Assembly (NCBI GenBank): GCA_002404675.1
Contig: DHKE01000019.1
Span: 6,793-31,908, forward strand
Direction of reading: 5' to 3'
Origin: Porphyromonadaceae bacterium UBA4702
GTDB taxonomy: Bacteria; Bacteroidota; Bacteroidia; Bacteroidales; Muribaculaceae
Length of the DNA stretch: 25,116 nt
Both the position numbers and the translations under genes were made by a program. The notes under the pieces were generated by a model. That model was not told the DNA's origin. It searched no databases and worked only from the letters and a program-made list of their open reading frames with translations. Positions 7,592 through 15,075 of this stretch are shown piece by piece; position 1 is the stretch's first letter; each line of letters begins with the position of its first letter.

Positions 7592-8998
7592 TTAGTTGCT
7601 TAGTTTTTCTGTTATTAGCTTGTCTGTGGCCCGGTAGAACATTTCCATGAACTTGGACTCCGGACCCTTGCTTTTGCAGTCTTTGACGGCAGAGTTAAGT
7701 CTGTCGGTAATGAGAGAGTAGTCAGAAAGTCTGGACAAGATTTTCTTGGGTTTGACACCGGTCACCACGTCGAAAGGCTTGTCACCGCACTCGAGGTTGA
7801 ACAGGTGAAGCGGACGGATGTTGTCTTTCATTTCAGTCAGCCATTCCTTGTATTTTTCAAGGAACTCATGCAGCGTTTTGAAGAACTGGCTGTCATATAA
7901 GTCCTTGAAATTGTCGTTGTTGGCGTTGAATGACTTTGACTGGTATACGCTCAGTTTGCAGGTCAGGGCGTTGGCAGTGAGCGTGAACTGGGTCAGCGGC
8001 CGGTACAGCATATCCTTGAGCCGGTCATAGAAAGAAGCGAATGTTACAGCTCCGTCGGTATGCTTCAGGCCCAGCTCTTTGTGTACAGTGCCGTTGGTCG
8101 CGTCGTGGTCAAACTGTGTGTTGCAGAAATCCACTATTGCTGTTGCAGCCATCAGCTCTATCAGATGTGCGTCGTTCTGCTGTGCTACGCCTCCCTCATG
8201 GTTTTTGTATGTCTTGGAAATGTTGTCGGCAATGTAATACATTGCATCGACCAGTCCGTTAATGTTTTTCCCGTAGTATGCCAGCGCGGATTTTGTCTTT
8301 GAGATGAACGTCGAAGAGTCGATTTCGCTTTCATCGTCTTTCTCGAGTTTGAAATACGGCAGCACTGAAATTGCCCCGATCGGGGCATTTTTTATAAGCG
8401 CGCTGTTCGGCATGCTTGCGCCTGCAGTGCGCAGGGTCTTGAGCAGAAGGGGGAAGCCGCTTGCACCTGTTCCTCCGAATATAGAGCTTATGATGAATAT
8501 GCGGTCGCCATTGCTGAACTCATTCGCGAAATTCTGAAAGTCGGCGGAATGTGCTATCTGGTTAAGCACCACGCTGCCTATGTTCGGGTTGCCTTTGAAC
8601 CCGACTTGCATTGAAGCGTTGAGGTTAGCGTCCGAGAACAGCATGCGCGACATCGCTTTGTTGGCTTTCGACATCGAGGGATATGCAATGAACTGCTTGA
8701 AAGTCTTGTCGTCGGTGTCCTTAATCTGCAGCAAATAGTTGGGCATGGCCTGATATATGCCAGTGCGGAAGAAACGGCTTGGATTTGTGCTGTCGAAAGT
8801 CAGGCAGTTTCTGATCTTCGCATAGTTGTTCAGAAGCATCACAGTGCGGGTCAGGTCTGCGTTGGCCTTATCCGGGTCTATGATTACAGGAACTATTTCG
8901 TCAGCTTCGAATTTGACGCCAGCTGCGAGCAGCATTGCCAGCGAGCGCAAGACTCGCGAGCCTGTGCCGCCTATGCCGAATATGTATATTTTTGCCAT
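7592..8998 (-). CDS. Tubulin/FtsZ-like GTPase
   Basis: The protein has 468 residues. It begins MAKIYIFGIGGTGSRVLRSL, the first glycine-rich loop of tubulin/FtsZ proteins. The tubulin signature loop (GGGTGTG in FtsZ) appears as FGGTGASG at 174-181, after a hydrophobic strand RIFIISS. These features fit the divergent family that Pfam calls Tubulin_2 (Tubulin like) rather than cell-division FtsZ. No membrane segment is seen, so it should be cytosolic and bind GTP. Residues 190-468 are not recognisable by eye. It is followed after 8 bp by the actin-like ATPase gene and preceded by a small membrane protein gene. A Rossmann-like ThiF fold was considered because of the first loop, but the second glycine loop argues for tubulin. 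Confidence 0.82.
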   Translation of the reverse strand: MAKIYIFGIGGTGSRVLRSLAMLLAAGVKFEADEIVPVIIDPDKANADLTRTVMLLNNYAKIRNCLTFDSTNPSRFFRTGIYQAMPNYLLQIKDTDDKTFKQFIAYPSMSKANKAMSRMLFSDANLNASMQVGFKGNPNIGSVVLNQIAHSADFQNFANEFSNGDRIFIISSIFGGTGASGFPLLLKTLRTAGASMPNSALIKNAPIGAISVLPYFKLEKDDESEIDSSTFISKTKSALAYYGKNINGLVDAMYYIADNISKTYKNHEGGVAQQNDAHLIELMAATAIVDFCNTQFDHDATNGTVHKELGLKHTDGAVTFASFYDRLKDMLYRPLTQFTLTANALTCKLSVYQSKSFNANNDNFKDLYDSQFFKTLHEFLEKYKEWLTEMKDNIRPLHLFNLECGDKPFDVVTGVKPKKILSRLSDYSLITDRLNSAVKDCKSKGPESKFMEMFYRATDKLITEKLSN

Positions 8999-9019
8999 AG
9001 TATCTGGTGTTTTTGTGGG

Positions 9020-9481
9020 TTATGCCGGGGCGTGAGAACAGTTCTTGCTCCACCATTTGAATGCAAACGAGAAGACTGCGAACCAAAATATCGCGAGCAG
9101 CATATCGGCGACGCCGAAACAAAGGATGTTTGATGTCGTGATGTCTAAAGGCACGTCACTCCCTGTTGCGGGGTCTGTCTCGACCATTTTCCCTCCATGG
9201 TAGTCAGACAAAACCATTTGCCAGCCGACGAAAAAGTTGATTACAGCATTTCCACCCAGGAAAATTAGCCAGCCCCACCAGGTGTTCAGCTTCGGGTGGT
9301 CTATGATGTAGTAGAACAACACGACCAGCGCGGCAGTTATGCCAAGCATGGCGAGGCCAAGCCCGATGTATGAATTGTTCTCCGAGTAAGGAGACACTCC
9401 TCCCCACAGGTATTCTGCGAGGTTAAGCCCGAAAAAGTCTTCGAACAGGAAGCAGTACATTTTTCCGAATATTTCTCCCAT
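9020..9481 (-). CDS. Small three-TM membrane protein
   Basis: I do not recognise this 153-residue protein. Three hydrophobic helices are visible at about 38-60, 68-90 and 118-141, with an acidic loop (about 100-115) between the second and third. The N-terminal 30 residues are aromatic-rich (MYCFLFEDFF) and might form an amphipathic or fourth membrane-associated helix. It is probably an inner-membrane protein. It starts 1 bp after the stop of the vWA-like gene and ends 21 bp before the tubulin-like gene, so it is clearly part of the operon and may be the membrane receptor for the cytosolic GTPase. That role is inferred only from position. Confidence 0.72.
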   Translation of the reverse strand: MGEIFGKMYCFLFEDFFGLNLAEYLWGGVSPYSENNSYIGLGLAMLGITAALVVLFYYIIDHPKLNTWWGWLIFLGGNAVINFFVGWQMVLSDYHGGKMVETDPATGSDVPLDITTSNILCFGVADMLLAIFWFAVFSFAFKWWSKNCSHAPA

Positions 9482-9482
9482 A

Positions 9483-10670
9483 TCAATTATATGTTATGTT
9501 GATTTTCATTGTTGAGACAGCCTTGTCTTTGCGATATGCTTCGGCAACACCTCCGATGATAGAGCCTATACCGGTGGTCTTGCTCAAATTAGCCTTAATG
9601 TTCATGCCCTTGTCTTCGTTTGTGGCTGCAATCCATTCGGGAAGAGACGGTTGCGTGAATTTCAGTGTCTCTTTTGGCACCCTCACCCTTTCGGGCTTGT
9701 TGAACGAAATTATGTGGCTATATTTGTCGTCTTTAGATGAAGGCTTTATTTCGACAATCTCCAAATCTCTGTTGCCGAAAGAATAGTTGGATTTGTCGGT
9801 TATGACACTTTCTGGCTGCAGCGATTGCCGCATGTCGGCTGAAATCATCAGCTCGTAGTTTTCACCTTTCGCGTGGATGCCTGATGTATTGCCGTTTTTG
9901 TCTGACACTCTGTAGGCATTGGGGACGGGGGCTGTGAAGGCGACCATGTCTTTGTAGCCGGGGAGCTTGGTGTAGTCGGCTTCGCGGTTCAGGCGGGCGA
10001 GCGTGCCGGCGCGTCCGAATACCCATATATAATAGGGGCGTTTCACGTTAGCCAGCTGCTCGTTGCCTGTGAGCTGATAGTATGTGCCGGTGAACGTGGA
10101 CTCCATCTTCAGTATCTCTACGCCGAGGTCGGGAATCTTCTTGCGGCAGTCTTCGACGGCGAGTTTGACGGATGTCTTGCAGATGCCGAGCTCCTTGGTG
10201 GAGTCGCCGCCGGGCAGTGCCAGTATGCAGTCGGATACCAGTATGGCGACGGTGTTTTGGTCCATTCCCGTAAGCACGCGCTTTATGACTTCGCTGATGT
10301 CGGTGGTGTTCCTGTTCCCTCCGGCCATTGCGAATGTCTGCGGGTTCATGGTCTTGATATATGACGTGATGTCCTTGCTGGCAAAAGGTATTACCGTGCT
10401 GTTGATGTAGTTGAGGTATACTGCGCTACATTCGGAGTTGAGGTCGCTGATGTATGCGTAGACAGCGTCTTTCAGCTCTGAGCCTTGGCACATGTAGCCG
10501 TCCATGCTGCCGGAGTTCTCGATGTATACTTTCAGCGTAGGCTTGCCGGCGGCTTCCTGCGGTTCGCGACTGCCGCTGACCGTGATAGTACATCCTTTAC
10601 AGCAGGCAAGTATAATTGCAATCAGGAGAATGACTCCCAATCCGGCGAATATTGTGACTTTTTTGTTCAT
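9483..10670 (-). CDS. Membrane-anchored vWA-like protein (first gene of operon)
   Basis: The protein has 395 residues. An N-terminal hydrophobic segment (5-22) ends ILACC, so it is either a signal anchor or a lipoprotein signal with Cys23. The strand LKVYIENSGSMDGYM (46-60) resembles the vWA MIDAS motif DxSxS but has Glu51 where Asp is normal. A NTTD segment (121-124) and the strand VAILVSD (Asp147) fit the other two metal-coordinating positions. The C-terminal 200 residues may be a beta-rich domain. vWA domains mediate metal-dependent protein binding; here it would lie outside the inner membrane. It is the promoter-proximal gene of the eight-gene operon, with its start about 92 bp downstream of the predicted transcription start. 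Confidence 0.75.
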   Translation of the reverse strand: MNKKVTIFAGLGVILLIAIILACCKGCTITVSGSREPQEAAGKPTLKVYIENSGSMDGYMCQGSELKDAVYAYISDLNSECSAVYLNYINSTVIPFASKDITSYIKTMNPQTFAMAGGNRNTTDISEVIKRVLTGMDQNTVAILVSDCILALPGGDSTKELGICKTSVKLAVEDCRKKIPDLGVEILKMESTFTGTYYQLTGNEQLANVKRPYYIWVFGRAGTLARLNREADYTKLPGYKDMVAFTAPVPNAYRVSDKNGNTSGIHAKGENYELMISADMRQSLQPESVITDKSNYSFGNRDLEIVEIKPSSKDDKYSHIISFNKPERVRVPKETLKFTQPSLPEWIAATNEDKGMNIKANLSKTTGIGSIIGGVAEAYRKDKAVSTMKINITYN

Positions 10671-10739
10671 CGTAACGTATTGTTATCTGGTGAGTTATGT
10701 GTCAAGTTTGTGAGCTGGGCTCGTGTTGGTTTGGTGAAT

Positions 10740-10756
10740 TTCTCTTGGCAAGAGAA
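10740..10756. promoter_or_regulatory. 17-bp palindrome in the operon leader
   Basis: TTCTCTTGGCAAGAGAA is a perfect palindrome (8-bp arms, one central base). It lies just downstream of the predicted transcription start of the eight-gene operon and about 70 bp before its first start codon. The same palindrome recurs at 10925-10941, differing only at the centre. It could be a repressor operator or an RNA hairpin in the leader. Confidence 0.6.
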
Positions 10757-10768
10757 GTTTACCGCTGG

Positions 10769-10800
10769 CAAAATTAGTGCATCTGTTTGAATTTCACAAG
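10769..10800 (-). promoter_or_regulatory. Predicted promoter of the eight-gene operon
   Basis: Read on the minus strand, CTTG (one mismatch from TTTG) is followed after 20 bp by TAATTTTG, the Bacteroidota -33/-7 arrangement. Transcription would begin near 10762 and give a leader of about 90 bases containing the palindrome at 10740-10756. Confidence 0.65.
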
Positions 10801-11157
10801 ATTTGAGCCGTATTCATGACAAAAATTTTCGCCGAAAACGGCAGCAAAAATGCACTTTTCTTACGATTTTATCAACAACTGCTCTTGCAACAATCTGTTT
10901 ATCAACTGCTTGAAGAATATGTACTTCTCTTGCCAAGAGAAATACATTATTTTGTGCGCATCGGGACCTGATTTTTGGCGGTGCGGGGAGGGAATTTTTC
11001 GCGGTTGCGGTGTTATACTGATGACCGCAGGTTGGTTCTTGTGTTTCTGCGAGGCGCGGGCAAGGGGCGGAAATGCCAGTTTGCCGCTGCCGCAGGGCGT
11101 ATAGCCGTGGTCAGGGTGGTTTTGTCTGATAAAGTGGCAAAAATTACCCACTGCAGG
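10801..11157. other. Intergenic stretch without a credible gene
   Basis: Between the two divergent promoters there are about 360 bp with short ORFs on both strands, none with plausible protein composition or a visible domain. The only ordered signal I see is the second copy of the 17-bp palindrome at 10925-10941. A small RNA or a decayed gene cannot be excluded. Confidence 0.6.
10925..10941. promoter_or_regulatory. Second copy of the 17-bp palindrome
   Basis: TTCTCTTGCCAAGAGAA is identical to the copy at 10740-10756 except at the central base, and 185 bp away. It stands upstream of the operon promoter. Two copies flanking the promoter would suit looping repression, or autoregulation by a factor encoded elsewhere. 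Confidence 0.6.
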
Positions 11158-11189
11158 TTTGGCGTTGCAGAAATTAAGTTGTAATTTTG
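11158..11189 (+). promoter_or_regulatory. Predicted mdh promoter
   Basis: TTTG at 11158-11161, a 20-bp spacer, then TAATTTTG at 11182-11189 exactly match the Bacteroidota housekeeping promoter. The expected transcription start is near 11196, giving a leader of about 42 bases. Confidence 0.85.
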
Positions 11190-11237
11190 CGGTCAGAACA
11201 GAGAACACATTACATAACCAAATAACAACAGATTACT

Positions 11238-12167
11238 ATGTCAAAAGTGACAGTTGTAGGCGCTGGTAACGTAGGCGCAACAGCAGCTAACGTGATGGCT
11301 ATCCGCGAGGTTGCAGACGAAGTAGTGATGATCGATATCAAAGAGGGCGTATCCGAGGGTAAGGCCATGGATATGATGCAGACAGCTAACCTCCTTGACA
11401 TGAACACTCGTGTCATCGGTGTCACAAACGACTATGAGAAGACTGCAAACAGTGACGTTGTAGTCATCACTTCCGGCATCCCCCGCAAGCCGGGCATGAC
11501 CCGCGAGGAACTCATCGGCGTGAACGCCGGCATCGTTAAGCAGGTGACTGAGAGCGTTCTGCGTCACAGCCCCAACGCTATCATCGTGTGTGTATCCAAC
11601 CCGATGGACACGATGACATACCTGATCCACAAGATTTCGGGCCTTCCCAAGAACCGCATCATCGGCATGGGCGGCGCGCTGGACAGCAGCCGTTTCAAAT
11701 TCTACCTCGGCAAGGCTCTCAACGCCAATGCCAACGAGGTTGAGGGTTTCGTAATCGGCGGCCACGGCGACACTACCATGATCCCGATGAAGCGTTTCGC
11801 TGCTTATCGCGGCATCCCCGCCACCAAGCTCCTCGACGAGAAGACTATGGACGAGGTGGTAGCAAGCACTATGGTCGGCGGCGCAACACTGACCAAGCTG
11901 CTTGGCACTTCCGCATGGTACGCTCCGGGCGCAGCTGCAGCCGAGGTGGTTGAGGCTATCATCCACGACCAGAAGGCGTTCATCCCCTGCTCTGCTCTGC
12001 TTGAGGGCGAGTATGGCGAGAAGGACCTCTGCATCGGCGTTCCCTGTATCCTGGGCAAGAACGGTATCGAGAAGATCGTCGAGCTCGACCTCAATGAGGA
12101 GGAGAAGGAGCTGTTCGCCAAGAGCGCAGCTGCTGTGCACAAGACCAACGCTGCACTTCCCTGCTGA
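11238..12167 (+). CDS. mdh: Malate dehydrogenase (LDH-like type)
   Basis: Oxidises malate to oxaloacetate with NAD+, or the reverse in the fumarate-producing branch used by anaerobic Bacteroidales; cytosolic. The 309-residue length is usual for the LDH-like MDH family. The N-terminal GAGNVGA (8-14) is the NAD-binding loop, and Asp33 at the end of the second strand indicates NAD rather than NADP. Arg83 and Arg89 in GIPRKPGMTRE are the substrate-binding arginines; an Arg at 83 rather than Gln points to malate over lactate. Asp149 and Arg152 (ALDSSRF) and His176 (GGHGD) form the catalytic set. It is monocistronic, with its own promoter and a strong terminator. Confidence 0.96.
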   Translation: MSKVTVVGAGNVGATAANVMAIREVADEVVMIDIKEGVSEGKAMDMMQTANLLDMNTRVIGVTNDYEKTANSDVVVITSGIPRKPGMTREELIGVNAGIVKQVTESVLRHSPNAIIVCVSNPMDTMTYLIHKISGLPKNRIIGMGGALDSSRFKFYLGKALNANANEVEGFVIGGHGDTTMIPMKRFAAYRGIPATKLLDEKTMDEVVASTMVGGATLTKLLGTSAWYAPGAAAAEVVEAIIHDQKAFIPCSALLEGEYGEKDLCIGVPCILGKNGIEKIVELDLNEEEKELFAKSAAAVHKTNAALPC

Positions 12168-12196
12168 TTTACGTCAGACGCGGAATAACAGAACAA

Positions 12197-12236
12197 GAGA
12201 GGACGTGTCACCACGCGGTGGCGTGTCCTCTTTTTT
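12197..12236 (+). terminator. Intrinsic terminator of mdh
   Basis: A 14-bp stem (12199-12212 with 12217-12230, all paired, three as G-U) around the loop ACGC is followed by six T residues. It lies about 30 bp after the mdh stop codon. Confidence 0.92.
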
Positions 12237-12240
12237 GTCT

Positions 12241-12278
12241 GAGAACTCGGAGTGCTCCTCTGAGTTTTCTGAGTTCTC
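12241..12278. terminator. Inverted repeat between mdh and the convergent hydrolase gene
   Basis: GAGAACTC at 12241-12248 pairs perfectly with GAGTTCTC at 12271-12278, and the interior holds further ACTC/GAGT and GGAG/CTCC pairing. It lies just after the end of the minus-strand hydrolase gene and may help end that transcript together with the mdh hairpin; no T-run follows it on the minus strand. Confidence 0.4.
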
Positions 12279-12293
12279 GGAGAGGGGGCTGCT

Positions 12294-12860
12294 CTATCGG
12301 ATGTCGGCGGCTGGGAGGCAGCAGATGCCCATGCGGCGCATGTCGGCGACGTTGGCGCGGGCGGTCTGCTCGTCGGCTGCCGAGCAGCAGTCGGTGCATA
12401 CTGTCACCTCGTAGTCGCGCATCAGCGCATCGACTGCCGTGGCGCGTATGCAGTTGGGGTATTGCGTGCCGGCTACCACTATGCGCCGTGTGCCGAGGCG
12501 CGAGAGTATGCTGTCGAGGTCAGTGCGGAAGAAGCCGCTGAAGCGCGTCTTGACGACGGTGATGTCTGACGTGCATACGCTGATGCCGTCCACTATTTCC
12601 GCTCCGCGTGTGCCTGCGACGCAGTATCCGCTGCTGTCAGCGAACAGGTGACGCCGTGCCGGTTCGGCATCGCTGCCGTCAGCGCGGTGGGCGCGGACGA
12701 TGTGAATAATCGCCCAGCCGAGTTCGCGTCCGCGCCGGGCAAGCGCGTCTATCGCCGGCACTGTCGCCGCTGCGCCGGCTACGCACAGCACTGCTCGCGG
12801 CTCTACGAAATCGCGTTGCATGTCAATGATAAGCAACGCTGTCTTGCTGTTTTCCTCCAT
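12294..12860 (-). CDS. Cysteine hydrolase, isochorismatase/nicotinamidase superfamily
   Basis: The protein has 188 residues from the ATG at 12860, chosen because ALLIIDMQRDF then follows a short N-terminus as in relatives; an upstream in-frame start at 12923 would lie inside the palindrome described below. The Asp-Lys-Cys triad is visible: Asp13 in IIDMQRDF, Lys105 in VVKTRFSGF and Cys137 in GTQYPNCIRA. The family cleaves amide or vinyl-ether bonds; members include nicotinamidase, N-carbamoylsarcosine amidase and isochorismatase. The length suits a small nicotinamidase-like or uncharacterised amidase, but the substrate cannot be told from sequence. It is convergent with mdh and divergent from ruvB. 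Confidence 0.88.
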   Translation of the reverse strand: MEENSKTALLIIDMQRDFVEPRAVLCVAGAAATVPAIDALARRGRELGWAIIHIVRAHRADGSDAEPARRHLFADSSGYCVAGTRGAEIVDGISVCTSDITVVKTRFSGFFRTDLDSILSRLGTRRIVVAGTQYPNCIRATAVDALMRDYEVTVCTDCCSAADEQTARANVADMRRMGICCLPAADIR

Positions 12861-12904
12861 AATCAAATATTTCCCCCGAACAATAGTCGGTGCGAGAGGC
12901 TGAT

Positions 12905-12934
12905 ATGTACCCGAAAAGGCCATTTCGGGTACAT
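12905..12934. promoter_or_regulatory. Perfect 12-bp inverted repeat upstream of the hydrolase gene
   Basis: ATGTACCCGAAA (12905-12916) and TTTCGGGTACAT (12923-12934) are exact reverse complements separated by AGGCCA. On the minus strand it begins almost at the expected transcription start, so it may be an operator or a 5' hairpin of the hydrolase mRNA. Confidence 0.65.
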
Positions 12935-12940
12935 GTTTAG

Positions 12941-12948
12941 CAAAGGTA
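12941..12948 (-). promoter_or_regulatory. Candidate -7 element for the hydrolase gene
   Basis: Read on the minus strand this is TACCTTTG, a TAnnTTTG match. No good TTTG box lies 19-21 bp upstream, so the promoter may be weak or activator-dependent. Confidence 0.45.
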
Positions 12949-13012
12949 ATGATTTTATCCGGAAACAGGCGGCACGGCTGGGTGAAAAACGGCGGCAGGG
13001 GGTGGCGAAGGG

Positions 13013-13043
13013 TTTGCCGTGTCGCGGTATTTTTGTACCTTTG
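13013..13043 (+). promoter_or_regulatory. Predicted ruvB promoter giving a leaderless mRNA
   Basis: TTTG (13013-13016), a 19-bp spacer and TACCTTTG (13036-13043) match the Bacteroidota consensus. The start codon of ruvB begins only 5 bp after the -7 element, where transcription itself should start. Confidence 0.75.
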
Positions 13044-13048
13044 CGGAT

Positions 13049-14071
13049 ATGCAAGCAGATGACTTTGACATACGCGACCGCCGGCGTGACGGCGATTTCG
13101 AGAAGGCGTTGCGGCCGCTGTCGTTCGGCGACTTCAGCGGCCAGGAGAAAATCATCGAGAACCTGAGCGTTTTCGTCAGCGCGGCGCGTATGCGCGGCGA
13201 GGCTCTCGACCATACGCTCCTGCACGGGCCTCCGGGGCTGGGCAAGACCACGTTGAGCAACATCATCGCCAACGAGCTGGGCGTGGGCTTCAAGGTAACG
13301 TCGGGGCCGGTGCTCGACAAGCCGGGCGACCTGGCGGGCATCCTCATGTCGCTTGAGGAGCATGACGTGCTTTTCATCGACGAGATACACCGTCTGCACC
13401 CGATAGTTGAGGAGTACCTGTATTCGGCGATGGAGGATTTCCGCATCGACATCATGCTTGACAAGGGCCCTGGGGCGAAAAGCGTTCAGCTCACGCTCGC
13501 GCCGTTCACGCTCATCGGCGCGACCACGCGCTCGGGGTTGCTGACCTCGCCGCTGCGTGCGCGTTTTGGCATCAACTGCCATTTGGAATACTATGACCAC
13601 CAGACGCTTAAGGGTATAGTGCTGCGGTCGGCAGGGTTGCTGAAAGTGGGCATCTCTGACGATGCAGCCCTTGAGATAGCGTTGCGCAGCCGAGGCACGC
13701 CGCGTATCGCCAACGCGCTGCTGCGGCGTGTGCGCGACTTCGCGCTGGTCAAGGGCGACGGCAATATCGACTTGGAAATGGCGCGTTACGCGCTCACTGC
13801 GCTCAACATCGACCAGTTCGGCCTGGACGAGATCGACAACCGCATACTGACGACGATAATCGACAAGTTCAAGGGCGGCCCGGTGGGGCTGAGCACAATA
13901 GCCACTGCGCTGGGCGAGGATGCAGGCACGCTGGAGGAGGTCTATGAGCCGTTCCTCATCAAGGAGGGCTTCATGAAGCGCACCCCACGAGGGCGCGAGG
14001 TGACGGACTTGGCATACTCACACCTGCACCGCCACCGTCATTCGGCAGACGGTCAGCCGACGCTTTTCTGA
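13049..14071 (+). CDS. ruvB: Holliday junction branch-migration ATPase RuvB
   Basis: Hexameric AAA+ motor that, with RuvA, drives branch migration of Holliday junctions for RuvC to cut; cytosolic. Starting at 13049 gives 340 residues beginning [10 protein letters not shown], the usual RuvB length and N-terminus; the start at 13019 would fall inside the promoter. Walker A is GPPGLGKTT (60-68), Walker B VLFIDEIH (107-114), and the sensor-1/arginine-finger region is [18 protein letters not shown]. The C-terminal winged-helix part contains the family motif TPRGR. No ruvA or ruvC is nearby. Its last 19 bp overlap the end of the convergent transporter gene. Confidence 0.96.
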   Translation: MQADDFDIRDRRRDGDFEKALRPLSFGDFSGQEKIIENLSVFVSAARMRGEALDHTLLHGPPGLGKTTLSNIIANELGVGFKVTSGPVLDKPGDLAGILMSLEEHDVLFIDEIHRLHPIVEEYLYSAMEDFRIDIMLDKGPGAKSVQLTLAPFTLIGATTRSGLLTSPLRARFGINCHLEYYDHQTLKGIVLRSAGLLKVGISDDAALEIALRSRGTPRIANALLRRVRDFALVKGDGNIDLEMARYALTALNIDQFGLDEIDNRILTTIIDKFKGGPVGLSTIATALGEDAGTLEEVYEPFLIKEGFMKRTPRGREVTDLAYSHLHRHRHSADGQPTLF

Positions 14072-15054
14072 CCCTCGCCATTCTCTTCGATCTGCTCCTG
14101 CTCGCTGTCGAGCTGCTGCTTGTGGCGGTACAGTTGCCACGAGTTGATGACGTTGTGCCAGATGCTGTAGAAGCCGCCGACGACTGAAGTCACGGGGCTG
14201 AAGAACGTGTAGCCGAGCCATATCACGAATACGGTGTTCTTCTGGCCGAGAGCCTGGCCGGCGGTGATGTGGTCGCCGTACTTGTCGCCGACTACCCACC
14301 CCAGCTTGAACTGCACGATGCAGCAGATGAACGACACGACGACGAGCCACACCTGCGTGGATATGGAAACATCGCTGTGGACTATGCTGCGAGTTGTGAC
14401 GGTCAACGCCAGAGCCAGCGCGACAGCCCACATATAGAATGAGAGTTCCTGAAGCTCGCGCAGCCGCCGGTGCAGCGCCGGCAGCCATTTTTTGACCGCA
14501 AGAGCGGCGAACAGCGGCAACAGCAGCAGCGGGAAGACCTTGCCGAGTATTAGCAGCCCCGAGGATATTACGCCCATGCCGGGATGCGGATGCACAAAAG
14601 GAACAAATACGGGAATCAGTATCGCCACGGCGATGTTGACAAGTATCAGGTATGTGGTGATCGATGCCACGTCACCGCCGAGTTTGCGCGTGATGACAGC
14701 CGAGGCTGTCGCCGTCGGGCAGATCATGCACAGCATCGCCCCTTCGAGGACAACTCGCAGCCCACTGTGCGGCAACGCTATGAGTATCAACGCTATGCCG
14801 GAGAATGCGCCTGCCTGTATCAGCAGCAGCCATTTGTGCCAGCGGCACAGGCGCAGGTCGTGCAGGTCAAGGCGGCAGAACGTCAGGAAGAGCATGCTGA
14901 AAATGAGCAGCGGCTGCACCGCCTCGACGCATGACAGCGCGGCATGGCGCACTTCCGCAGGGACGGGGAGTGCCGCGAATATGAAATAGCCCGCGATGCC
15001 AGCTATCATCGACACCACGAGCACCCAGTCTTTCAGGAATTTCAGAACTTTCAT
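14053..15054 (-). CDS. Bile acid:sodium symporter (BASS) family transporter
   Basis: The ATG at 15054 gives 333 residues; the start at 15078 is a TTG inside the predicted promoter and is rejected. Nine or ten hydrophobic helices span most of the protein. The stretch [19 protein letters not shown] in the middle resembles the conserved BASS crossover region that binds sodium and substrate, and [18 protein letters not shown] near the C-terminus resembles the second crossover. Family members take up bile acids, pantoate, pyruvate or other organic anions with sodium; the substrate here is unknown. The last 30 residues are a charged, Gln/Glu-rich cytosolic tail. It is monocistronic and convergent with ruvB. 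Confidence 0.85.
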   Translation of the reverse strand: MKVLKFLKDWVLVVSMIAGIAGYFIFAALPVPAEVRHAALSCVEAVQPLLIFSMLFLTFCRLDLHDLRLCRWHKWLLLIQAGAFSGIALILIALPHSGLRVVLEGAMLCMICPTATASAVITRKLGGDVASITTYLILVNIAVAILIPVFVPFVHPHPGMGVISSGLLILGKVFPLLLLPLFAALAVKKWLPALHRRLRELQELSFYMWAVALALALTVTTRSIVHSDVSISTQVWLVVVSFICCIVQFKLGWVVGDKYGDHITAGQALGQKNTVFVIWLGYTFFSPVTSVVGGFYSIWHNVINSWQLYRHKQQLDSEQEQIEENGEGQKSVG

Positions 15055-15075
15055 CCCGGTTGGAATTTTGCTCTG

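Noticed and set aside
7592..8998. Cell-division FtsZ
   Set aside because: The glycine loop is divergent (FGGTGASG), the protein lacks an FtsZ C-terminal tail, and the gene is not in a dcw-type cluster with ftsA or ftsQ.
10850..11208. Small ORFs of 84 and 115 codons between the left operon and mdh
   Set aside because: Odd composition, overlap on opposite strands and with the mdh promoter, and no conserved features.
11241..12140. Long open frame of 299 codons antisense to mdh
   Set aside because: It mirrors the codon structure of mdh, has no domain, and mdh is unmistakable on the other strand.
13019..13048. Earlier ruvB start at 13019
   Set aside because: It would lie within the predicted promoter and adds ten residues not seen in RuvB proteins.
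12863..13600. Open frame of 245 codons antisense to the start of ruvB
   Set aside because: Arg-rich composition typical of the antisense of a GC-rich gene; RuvB is certain on the plus strand.
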